Source: Gymnopilus junonius (taxonomy: Eukaryota; Basidiomycota; Agaricomycetes; Agaricales; Galerinaceae). From it: 11,115 bases of DNA. Every line of letters starts with the position of its first letter. The first letter of the stretch is position 1. The position numbers and the translations under genes were made by a program. The notes under the pieces were generated by a model. That model saw only the letters and a program-made list of their open reading frames with translations, ran no database searches and was not told where the DNA came from. Of the stretch, positions 1 to 8,514 are shown in pieces. Location of the stretch: contig JADNYJ010000862.1 of assembly GCA_015501075.1 (NCBI GenBank), positions 1-11,115 of the forward strand, given 5' to 3'.

Positions 1-172
1 GCAGCAATAATCATATTCACCTCTCGACGGTAATCATTTCACAGGCTGCAGCGGCACAGCTTCAATGATTTATGAGATTCTGGAGATACAAATACATTCA
101 TGCTAGTGAAAGTTACGATTCGAGAACGTTCAACCTGATTCGAAACTGCGGTGAAGTTAGCCATGACCACGC

Positions 173-1689
173 TTAATCATCCGCAACATGGATGACAGCC
201 TTTGCTTTGTTATCCCCTTCTGCACTGCAAGAATCACATCCCCAACTTTCTCAAGGCCATTCGTGATCTCTTCCTTGTGCTTTATCTTTCCAGATTCGAC
301 CAGGGTGGAAGTACCTTGTAAAATTCTTCCTCGTACTTGGCTTCGAGGCGAGTGACTATGAAGCCGTGCAGAGTCAACGACTGTGCTATAATCTGAATCA
401 AATTCTAGCAATTTTCATAGTATTTTAATGAATTGGGATGATGCGTATACGAGCTTAATCATACTCACGGGCATAGGGGCATTTAACCCAGTGTTGTAAC
501 CGGAGATCATTCCACATTCCTATAACATAAAGTTAAAAATTATCCATTGAAAAGACGCGTCAGATCTCACAATAAATCGCCCATTAAGATGAGCCGTCGC
601 CAGAGCATGGTCCAGAGTCTCTCCGCCAACGTTGTCCCAGTAGCTATGGAAAAAGATAAGAGAAGGACAAATGACAAACCGTAAACACACTTACATATCG
701 ATGCCTTTTGCATCTCGTAGGATTTTCAAAGTATTGCCCTCTTTATAATTGAAACACACATCAGTACCAATTTCTTTCATAAAGTCAAGCTTCTCTTGTG
801 AGCCGGCGGACCCAATGGTGGTCAGACCGTCCATTTTGGCCAATTGCAGGACGAGTCTTTAAAATCCATTTACGTCACTGATGAATCGGAATAATATAAT
901 CCAAGAGTCACTTACGAACCGACTGGGCCAGCACCAGCGCTCACAAACACAGTCTCCCCTAGCGTGGAGCGAAGAAATTGTCAGGTAAAACAGTAACATC
1001 GACGAACTTCAAAAGGCACCTTCTTAGCATCAGAAAACTCCTTCCAAGCCATATACGCGGTCTTACCTATCGTTGGTTATCAGCAAGCCCTTCGAAGTAT
1101 GTAGTGCTGCGCACCCGGCATGCCTAAAACACCAAGATAGGTCGACCAAGGGAGTTTGTGTTTATTTTCAAGGACACGAAGGTCGGATGTATCGTGGACG
1201 GAATAATGCTGACATTCTGGAATTTATATTAGCTCTGAATTCGGGGTGAGATGGATCTTTTAAAACTCACCGAGAATCCCGTAAACATGGTCACCCGCTT
1301 TATATTTTGCGTTCTCCGAACGAATGACCATTCCAATTCCAAACCCGACAATACTAAAACCAAGGAAACCAGGCTCCGAATTGATGTTCACGATACATAA
1401 AGTACTCACGATTTTCCAAGTTCGAACGCTGGTAAGTAAGATCTGACCTCAGGCGGACGCATACGGGACCTCATATACGGGTCGATCGACAAGTCAAGAA
1501 TCTTGATTAGGACGCCCCCATGAAGAGGGACCGTGTCGAGATCGATTTTCTTACTCGTGTCGTAGATAACTGTTTGCCCAGGCACAGGATATTCTTCACG
1601 CAAGGTCAGACAAGCCAGAAAGAGAGAATTTATTGCTTACTTTCGGGAATCTGATTGAAAATGATGCGTCCATTCAGGACAGGTGCCAT
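173..1689 (-). CDS. NADPH-dependent medium-chain reductase (PTGR/2-alkenal reductase-like), frame-damaged
   Basis: Zinc-free MDR family enzyme (prostaglandin reductase/leukotriene B4 dehydrogenase type), expected to reduce the C=C bond of enones or alkenals in the cytosol with NADPH. I read ten exons: 1689-1641, 1593-1410, 1353-1271, 1216-1115, 1066-1020, 953-916, 856-695, 643-571, 519-469, 404-173. Introns are 47-66 nt with GT...AG ends. The start is MAPVLNGRIIFNQIPE with an A at -3. Visible landmarks are the GroES-like N-terminus (YPVPGQTVIYDTS, LSIDPYMRSRMR), GMPGKTAYMAWKEFS, the nucleotide-binding AGAGPVGS (about residues 161-168), YWDNVGG and ECGMISGYNT. The full product would be about 340 aa, the usual family length. 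Oddities: the family GET at exon 6 needs one extra base or use of a later acceptor. After EEFYK (about 315) the frame shifts, giving a stop at 282-284 if uncorrected. A second shift near 207-213 is needed to reach KAKAVIHVADD and the TAA at 173-175. It is either a recent pseudogene or carries assembly indels. Family assignment is secure; integrity is not. Confidence 0.85.
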
Positions 1690-2639
1690 TGTGGATTAAT
1701 CAAGAGAGTAAAACAACCAATTCCAACTTATATGACGACGGTGACGCCATATAAATGTCTTTTCCCCTGTCTTGCATGGCGATCGACTAGAACTGAATTA
1801 CTTGCAATTGATCAGCACCTTTGAGGTTAATCAGCAAAGATTTGCCGATCTCGTGGCCGGCGCGACTATGATACTCATTTCATTAACTAATTGGCTGATG
1901 GAGAGCTCAACTAGACGCGGCTCTTTAACAACCAGCGCAGGGTGAACACTTCGATATCAATCGTTTGCGGCTGTGGAGATAATATTTAGTGTGTCGTTGC
2001 GGTTCGAGTACGAATGAACTTGTCGAAAAATGAACTGAACTTACATCCTGCTGGTATGAGCAGTATCACTTAATATACCCACATACAACCTTGTGGAAAA
2101 TAGTAAGCTTGAGGGTATTCCGGATAAAAGAGAACGAGAATTCATATGTGGGAGACTTACGATTGAATTGGTGAATCACGGCTTGAAACCCGATTTTAAG
2201 GAGATTTTTACGCATTACTTCGAACCCAAGGCTGTCCTTCCTTGTTACACTGCGTGAACTGAGTCTAATTCGACCAAAATAGAGCGGTTAACTCGACGTA
2301 CTCAGGAGTTTAAGAGGGAAAGAAAGCAGTCGAGAGAGAAAGACATTTTGTCGGTTAGATCATTCCGAACCGCCACGTGATCGGCTGACATCATATGTAT
2401 TCCGCGGCGTTCCGACATGCCTTTTACCTGCTCGTCCTCGACAATTCTCCGGTTTAGCAGTTCGGGCTCGAGGTGGAGGCAGCATAAAATGAAAATATAT
2501 TAGTGAGGTCATGGAATAGGCTTTAATTAGGAAGAAAGTGCGTAATGACTGCGTTTTCGATCTTGTCAGGCGATTTATTTCTCTTTAGGGCTGTCGAGTC
2601 AGTCGTCAATCCAAACTGACCCAGACTTCCGCAACGATT
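1690..2639. other. Non-coding region between reductase and kinase pseudogene
   Basis: This lies between two divergently oriented loci. I see no supported gene. The minus strand contains donor-like GTAAGT sites near 2047 and 2157 and acceptor-like CACAG sites. The short frames between them (for example one encoding MRKNLLKIGFQAVIHQFN, about 2160-2220) do not join into a frame I recognise. A CACGTG palindrome is present at 2374-2379. The region may hold promoters for both flanking loci or remnants of an older gene. Confidence 0.5.
1728..1733 (-). promoter_or_regulatory. TATA-like box of the reductase gene
   Basis: Minus-strand TATAAG in the context CATATAAG, about 40 nt upstream of the reductase ATG at 1689. 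Position and sequence suit a core promoter, but the motif is short and AT-rich hexamers are common by chance. Confidence 0.3.
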
Positions 2640-3895
2640 GTGGCGAATTTCTCTGCAATGCGGATCTCAATGAACAAGTGGCCAGATATATATACATTCA
2701 TGCGACTTCTCCTGTCCCTGGGTACAACTCGAACGCTCAGTTCCTGCTCTTTGGTTTGGGAGGGTCGTAGAATCCGGTGGTATGGTCGAATTACATTACT
2801 CTCCTAGGAAGTAGTGCTGAGGCGTTTCATACAGACGAGATCATCGTGGCCGCATCTGAGGAGCCTAGGTCTACGAATGAGCGCGATATCCTCCAGAAAA
2901 TGTGCGACTCTCGTACCATTTCGGGCGTGCCTGCGCAGCGGGATAGCTTTTACGAGGACGGAGAAGTCGGGCGTCATTTGTGCCTCGTTCTCCACTTCCT
3001 TGAGCCTAGTATTACTTCACTTCTTGGTAATGACACGCCTCAAGGAAAATATCTGCCACTTCACGCTGTTAAGCAAGCCGTTGCGAAGATAGCGGGAAGT
3101 CTATGCTTTGCATGAGAATGGCATTATTCAGTCGACCACGCTCCTCTCTAGGTGAATATCGACTAACCGCTCTCGAAGATGTTACCCCCAGAAACATCCT
3201 ATTACCTTCGTATCAGCATGGCCACGCAATTCAGGAATTTTAATCACACCTGGCGAAGACGTGAGAATACTGAAGGAAAAACTTACCATATCGTCAAATC
3301 TCAGCCTCTCGATACTTTTGACCTCACGCGTGAAACCACCACCATCGACTTTGCTAGGGTCGGCTTTGATCTGAGTAATTTCTCCCGTGGGAAGCCGATT
3401 TTATATCGTATGCTAGAGGGACAGCTGGCTTGGATGAACATTTGCACGGATTCAATCAGAAAACATAGCACTCGACCCATCGCCGACTTTCTTACCTCCA
3501 AAAGTCCCACTCGATGGAGCAGCAATCGACAGGAAAGCAGATATTTAGATGTTAGGCTGCACTGTGCATATCATTTCTCTTCTTCTACGTCTCTCCATCT
3601 TGAGATCTAATCATTATCACAGATTTATATGCTAGTAATTGGTCGCCCTCCATTCGGCGACTCTCCAGGACCATTAACTCGATCGAAGGTAGAAGAGGCC
3701 ACCACTAACATCAAGATCGCGATCTCAGCGACCAAGGCGATGTCACCGCAAGACGCCAAAAAGACTACGTCGGTAATTAAAGTGTGCATGAAGTTCAGTC
3801 CAACCGAACGTCCTTCAGCAGATCATTTGCTGGGATTCAGGTGGGTAAAAGAGGGTTCGATGTGCTCTTGTGGATTGTGTTCGGCCAAGGCGTAA
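2640..3895 (+). pseudogene. SRPK-like serine/threonine kinase pseudogene
   Basis: Remnant of a CMGC/SRPK-like kinase of the type expanded in agaricomycetes. Order of pieces: a worn N-lobe (about 2640-2770, with a TAG at 2768-2770). Then 2771-3115, which includes ERDILQKMCDS, the hinge-like GRHLCLVLHFLEPSI and LPLHAVKQAVAKIAGSL. A +1 shifted LYALHENGIIQST follows (about 3098-3138), then EDVTPRNILLP (about 3172-3210). Next is SQPLDTFDL through GQLAWMNICTDSI (about 3300-3460). Last is the C-lobe IGRPPFGD ... CMKFSPTERPSADHLLGFRWV ... CSCGLC, ending in a TAA at 3893-3895. The beta-3 lysine region reads IIVAASEE, without the expected VAxK. The catalytic loop expected as IIHTDxKPxNIL is split and altered (IIQST, then DVTPRNIL). 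At about 3565-3622 a sequence with a GTGCAT donor-like start and a CACAG end interrupts the frame exactly where an intron fits. The copy therefore arose at DNA level, not by retroposition. At least two frame changes and one stop make an active kinase very unlikely. Confidence 0.75.
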
Positions 3896-4922
3896 GGACG
3901 GCGCGAGGCTTTACAATAAAGCTTTCCTTCAGATCTGGAGTCTTAATTGCTGAAATAAAGGAGAAGGTCATATACAATACGGCCAGAGAAGACGAGTGAG
4001 AAGGTTCAGTTAGATTCGGAAGTAAGGAGAGCTCCAAGTATATAATTAAATTTACCTTCTCCCAGTAACGGTTAAATGACCCATATGGTCTATTGAGAAG
4101 GAAGACCTACTTTGAAGCACCCCAGATTAAGGTACACGCTAATTCATCATCGCGTGCTCGCAAGAGAAGAAGACTGACGAAAAAATATGAGCGTGAACTT
4201 GGGCAGACAAAGTAATCGCGATGTCTGACCTTTCAGGAGTACGAGGTAGCTTTCACTCCGGTAGAACGCTCGAGTTGTTAATACACCACACATCGACCTC
4301 CTGAAAGCCCAATTCCAACCTCCCGAGAAAGTCAAATCAAAAGGGACCTCTTATCATCCCATCGACAGAGAAAGGTGTGAGGCAGTGCCAGCATCATCAT
4401 CACTCTTACAAAGGGAAGAGATGGCGAGGAACAATACAGCCGAAGAAGAGCCAACGATGGACCATTGTTCAAAGAGATTTGAGTGGCACAGAATCTGAAG
4501 GTAAGGCGGTATGCCACTGCGTGATGCTGAGACTCAGGCGTTGAAGGAAAGCTAGAGTACGCCCCCAGAGCGGCGACCATCACAATCGTCAGTTCATGTT
4601 CTCCCATAAATAGTCATTGTCTCCGTTGTCCTGAACAGACCTAGATGGTGGAGAAAAAACAGAGACATGCACGTGAGCGTCCAGCTGACGACATTGTGTC
4701 AAAACTCAACACTTTCACGTCAATTATCGCTATAGATAAAAAGAGGCCAACGCACCTAAAGAATGAGGCTGACAGCATAGTAAGCACCGCAGCTACCACT
4801 GGTTCCTCCAACTCCGGTGGAACGATAAACGCGTTCGGAAGGTTGAGTAACAGTTGCGCTGCTGCTGCGGAATTGCTAGACTACCCGTAGCCGGCTCGTG
4901 TCATATCAGTATAGACCCGGTA
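3896..4922. other. Stretch with no convincing gene
   Basis: Short open frames occur on both strands: minus 4607-4332 and 4335-4147, and plus 4645-4890, which would give an 81-aa Lys/Arg- then Ser/Gly-rich product. None has a recognisable domain, a supporting splice pattern or a clear core promoter. The plus frame ends 31 nt before the TA duplication of the MITE-like element, so the element does not interrupt it. The downstream flank of the kinase pseudogene probably makes up the first few hundred bases. Confidence 0.4.
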
Positions 4923-4951
4923 TACTGTACTAAAACGTTCAATTCGACAGG
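4923..4951 (+). repeat. Left terminal inverted repeat of the MITE
   Basis: 29 bp beginning TACTGTACT, matching the complement of 5131-5159 at 27 of 29 positions. The outermost 21 bases match perfectly, which suggests fairly recent mobility or constraint from transposase binding. Confidence 0.9.
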
Positions 4952-4969
4952 TCACAGGTCACAGGGCCT
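4950..4969 (+). repeat. Left subterminal direct repeat (GGTCA-rich)
   Basis: GGTCACAGGTCACAGGGCCT. The same 20-mer with two mismatches is found in the same orientation at 5114-5133. The unit itself holds tandem AGGTCA half-units. Direct orientation is unexpected inside an otherwise inverted element. Confidence 0.8.
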
Positions 4970-5012
4970 CTCAAATCGTCGAATTTCAGCCCCGGTCACG
5001 CCAAAAACTCAA

Positions 5013-5049
5013 AAATTTGGCCCCGGCACAGCGTGCCGGGTCTAAATTT
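5013..5049. repeat. Central hairpin of the MITE
   Basis: A perfect 8-bp GC-rich stem, CCCGGCAC / GTGCCGGG, closes a 3-nt loop (5030-5032). The stem extends outward through a C:T mismatch, GC and GT pairs and an AAATTT/AAATTT block, giving 17 positions per arm with one mismatch and one wobble. It sits near the middle of the element and should fold stably as single-stranded DNA or RNA. Confidence 0.85.
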
Positions 5050-5113
5050 GCTTATAAATTCATCAAAAATGGCCCAAAAAGGCAATTTGACGAAACCAAA
5101 ATTTCGTTAGGTC

Positions 5114-5133
5114 GGTCATAGGTCACAAGGCCT
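5114..5133 (+). repeat. Right subterminal direct repeat (GGTCA-rich)
   Basis: GGTCATAGGTCACAAGGCCT, matching 4950-4969 at 18 of 20 positions in the same orientation. It overlaps the inner edge of the right terminal inverted repeat by three bases. Confidence 0.8.
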
Positions 5134-5159
5134 GACGGATTGAACGTTTTAGTACAGTA
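5131..5159 (-). repeat. Right terminal inverted repeat of the MITE
   Basis: Complement of the left terminus with two mismatches (C for T at TIR position 22, T for A at position 25). It is followed directly by the TA duplication at 5160-5161. Confidence 0.9.
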
Positions 5160-5161
5160 TA

Positions 5162-7161
5162 TTATGTAGCGTAGTCAAAGGATGGTCAAAGGAGACGCGG
5201 TTTACCCTTGAGGGAATCTAGGGTTAGGGTCCGATTTCTTATTTCCGCTCTCTCCCGCTCTCGCACCCACTTCCACCCTCCGACGTTGATTCTCTCTCAG
5301 ATCTCAGCGCTGATCTTCACTCGACCTACGGCTCAGTACCCAGAGATAGCGGCTTCCACTGACAACTTTCAACCTACATATCCTGATCCTAGTCCGACAA
5401 AGGCTCTTCCTGATGACTCGATCATGACATTCGCAACAGAGTGAAGTCGTCAGTGGTACGGTCACAACGATCCTGGTGCGTTGTCGTTTTCGTACTTCCT
5501 TCGTTAACGTGTCTTTCTTCTGTCTGAGTGGTGCGGTGCATCATTACCGCCCAACTGACTTTGATCTATGTTGACTTTCATCTCATTTCTCAGTCTCCCT
5601 TTCCTATGCCTATTTACGTCTACTGGCGTGCTCTGCTGGAGTTGGATTGGCGGCAACCTTAAAATTTGACTCTATCGACGTTAACGGACCGAATTTTTGC
5701 TGAACATGGGAGAAAGCTGCGCGGAGACTAAAGCTGCTCAATAAGGCCCAGTTTGATGCACGCATCATCCTCCGGGTGGGGATGCTTGGATGCTTTCTTT
5801 CTCTCTTTTCTTCTTTCCTTCCTTCCTTCCTTCTTTTTTTTTCCGTATTTCTTCATTTTGAAATCGTCTCAAATGGATTATTTTATTCTTCCTTTTATTA
5901 TTGTTTTTAAACAAAACTAACATGCATACCAAAGACCGGAGGACGTAGCTTGTTGAATTTTCATCTCTGGCTAGGGCGGTTTCGCATTCTTCTTCATTGT
6001 ACGCACATGCTTCTTTGACCTTGTCACTCAATTGTCTTGGCCGGTGTTCTACTTGGCTGGGGGAGCTTTCACTCCCGCCTTTCATAGCGTTCTTAAACTT
6101 TCATCCCTCCTTGAAGGATTTTGTCTGTTATTTTTTCCAAATTTTGAATACCTTCTTTTCGTGCTTCCGAAGAGATCCTCATTTAACGCTGACAATGCAT
6201 AAACCTCTCTTTGCTCGTTTCACTTCGGATCTTGCGAATCCTTCAATATGTCATCTATATCAAGGACGCGGCTGGTTTTCTAAACCTCCCTCCTGTATCC
6301 TTTTACAGGTACACACTATGCGCAATAATCATCATGATCTTAAGTATATTATTTTCGGTCTGTGATGCCTCTGTCGTGCGGTATTCATCCACTTACCTCT
6401 CCGGTTCTTTGGACTCAACGCACTTTCTGTTCAATGGAGACTATAATGTTGGCCTCCGATGTCTTTGAACTATGATATTCTTGTTACCCTGCGCCTATTT
6501 GTTTTCTTCTGCGAATATCCGTTCCCTTGACTCAGGGAGCTAGAATGAGATGCTGAAGTAAATCAATCAAGTTGATGTGCGAATCCCTCATCTTTCTCTC
6601 CTCTCATCTCCTAATTTTTTCCTTCTTCTTTCCGACTAAACTTGCCTTGCATGAAGGCCTGGTTGACCGCTGGACTTGTCAAAGGAATGCGATTCTGACG
6701 ACGGGTCCATACACTCCCTTCCGTGTATCATTTTCTTCGTCTTCGTTTTTTTTTTGGTTTTTACGGACTGCGAGTCTCGAATTAGGTTTCTCTTAACCGA
6801 CCCCTTTTGTTACTGCGCTCTTTTCACGATTCTCTTTTGTATATTCACCTTATCTTGAGTCTCCCGCTGCAAGGTGTATGCGTCAGTTAAATCAATTGTA
6901 TACCTTGCCCCATGAATACTCCCTGTCCCTTTTTTTAGATTTGCCGGACTCTCTTCAAATGTCGAAAAAAGTATTTGAGCTGCCTTTGTTCTCACCCGCT
7001 AATTTGATAAACAGGAAATCTATTCAAAAAAATATAGAACGAGATGGTGATAATCCAAATTGCGTGATAGCACAAGTTATAAAGCAATCCAAAGATCAAG
7101 GTACATTATTGCCAGTGGAAAACAGATGGCCTTCTCATATGCAGTGGTGCGTCATAGACCA
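5162..7161. other. Long pyrimidine-skewed region without a supported gene
   Basis: About 2 kb in which the plus strand is visibly rich in T and C, most strongly from about 5740 to 6870, with many poly-T and CT runs. Open frames here (for example 5208-5444, 5997-6365, 6878-7165) are short, overlapping and without known motifs. In fungi, CT-rich coding-strand tracts are common in promoters, 5' leaders and introns. A long leader or a non-coding transcript on the plus strand is therefore possible but unproven. A plus-strand frame from the ATG at 6959 to the stop at 7163-7165 (68 codons, Lys/Asn-rich) touches the 3' end of the opposing gene. It has no visible domain. Confidence 0.4.
5793..5844 (+). 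repeat. Polypyrimidine tract with (TTCC)4 microsatellite
   Basis: 52 consecutive pyrimidines on the plus strand, containing four TTCC units (5815-5830) followed by a run of nine T. Such a tract is prone to length slippage and could form triplex structures. It is the peak of the strand skew in the surrounding region. Confidence 0.85.
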
Positions 7162-8514
7162 CTAATCTTCAGTGTACAACTCGACCTCGATTTCAGAGTC
7201 CGAATCAGCTGAACCATGATCGCGGACATCAATATTCGTGGAGGCTAAGTCGTAAAGATAATTCAGTGAAAAAATGACTCCGTACAATTTGAACTAGACT
7301 TACTCGACTGATTTCTAGAGGTGTATGTGTTGAAGGAGTTTTTGATTACAGTGTTGGTAATGTTTCTTGCGTTGCGGTTGGTAACGTGCGCAATAGAATT
7401 TGCCCTAGACAGTGCGTCGTCGACAATATCGGCAACAGAGGGCATTGGGATGGGAACTGTAAAAGGAGGAGCGTAATAAGCATGGTAAGGAGAACGAGAG
7501 GCCGATTGAATGTTAAGCTGGTAAGTGGGACGCTGGTAATAACGTGTACTTGAGTATTGGGAGGAGGGCGGATGTTCGGTTGTACGTCTTTGGGAAGCGT
7601 AACCTGACTCTGGCGATGGATATTGTCTGTCGTTGTCCCTCCGAATTTCATCATCTTCGCCCTTTCCGTCCTCCTGGTAAAATCTTTGTTCCATTTCTTT
7701 TATTTTCTTCTCAAGGGCGTCCCGAGTTTCGCGTATTGCTTGATCGACTTCCGCCTCAAGGTGAGCTTCACTATCACCTTGGTTAATACTTAAAGATTCC
7801 AAGTGTGGCACCCGGTCCTCTTCTGCATGACGCTGATCCTCTGTTGATCCATCTTTATTCAGCGTTGATTCCTGACTCAAAATACGTTCAAGGACACGTT
7901 CCAAATTATCCTGGATGGACACGTGGGCCGGAATCTGTGAAAAATATGATTATTATAGCTCGAGGCAAATACACTGAACCTCACCTCAAATATATCTAGG
8001 CACTGGTGAAGAACCTTCCGATAGCGTTTAACTTCCTCAAAACCCTTCGAATTGAGAACAAATTTCGTTCTAGTCGTGCGATCGAGTTTCTTTGGAAGAA
8101 ATTTCTCTATAGCGGACAGATTTCTGTGGCGACGCCAATTCCTGCATCAGATAACAGCACTAAAATTTAAATAATGAGGCGTACCTGGCTAGAGATGCAA
8201 TATGAATCTCAATCCTTGGAGGGATTCGGAAACCTTGCTTCGTCCGATCCTGACATTCGAGCATGAACGTGTATACAACGCCACAGGCGTCGCTCATCAG
8301 AGCGTTTATGGCCTTATTTTCATCACCCACACTCTAGTACCAGCATATCAGTATAAAACTACTAGGACTAGGCATCAAATAATACCTTGACGAGAGCCAG
8401 AACTCGTAGGGCAGTAGAGGCGGCTTCGCTCAGGAACCGAATGGCAGATATTTCTGGAAGCTTTTGAGTTGCTTCGAGCGCGAGTTGAAAGCTCTCAAGT
8501 GTATAAGTAGACAT
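7162..8514 (-). CDS. HeLo/MLKL-like N-terminal domain protein with Asn-rich C-terminal motif
   Basis: Five exons, 8514-8386, 8333-8185, 8141-7985, 7934-7304 and 7244-7162, join without any frame problem into 382 aa. Introns are 52, 43, 50 and 59 nt with GT...AG ends; the last donor is GTAAGT. Residues 1 to about 160 are a predicted all-helical region whose pattern fits the MLKL/HeLo-like N-terminal domain of fungal death and STAND proteins. Examples are LPEISAIRFLSEAASTALRV, then LNSKGFEEVKRYRKVLHQCL and DIFEIPAHVSIQ. Residues 161-200 are charged and hydrophilic. A coiled-coil segment follows (about 199-232, AEVDQAIRETRDALEKKIKE). Next is a Ser/Tyr/Pro/Gln-rich linker (about 249-310), then VADIVDDALSRANSIAHV and an Asn-rich motif around 331-353 (NITNTVIKNSFNTYT). 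The acidic tail ends in ELYTED. No kinase, NB-ARC or repeat domain is present. An internal intron around the PFTVPIP stretch cannot be excluded. Domain assignment is by pattern; function is inferred. Confidence 0.75.

Larger units (their letters stand above)
4923..5159. mobile_element. MITE-like element, TA target site, 29-bp TIRs
   Basis: A 237-bp non-coding element. Its ends are inverted repeats: the left end starts TACTGTACTAAAACGTTCAA, and the complement of the right end reads the same for 21 bases, then continues to 29 with two mismatches (positions 22 and 25). A TA dinucleotide flanks both sides (4921-4922 and 5160-5161), the signature of Tc1/mariner-type insertion. There is no transposase frame inside, so any movement would depend on a transposase in trans. 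The interior is AT-rich apart from a GC-rich central hairpin. It is classed as a non-autonomous element from structure alone; the family is not recognised. Confidence 0.88.

Noticed and set aside
2040..2220. Minus-strand GTAAGT donors and short frames suggesting a spliced gene
   Set aside because: Joining the pieces leads to stops in every combination tried, and no family was recognised.
4332..4607. Minus-strand 91-codon frame starting MGEHELTIVMVAALG
   Set aside because: The hydrophobic start hints at a signal peptide, but the rest is not protein-like, there is no promoter, and no splice continuation gives a family.
4955..4969. AGGTCA direct repeats resembling nuclear-receptor response elements
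   Set aside because: Fungi lack these receptors. The repeats are better explained as part of the MITE subterminal sequence.
5219..5229. TAGGGTTAGGG, resembling telomeric repeat
   Set aside because: Under two full units, no array, and far from a sequence end. Expected by chance.
5411..5526. TGATGA followed by a distant CTGA, resembling C/D box snoRNA boxes
   Set aside because: Spacing is over 100 nt, with no terminal stem and no C'/D' pair.
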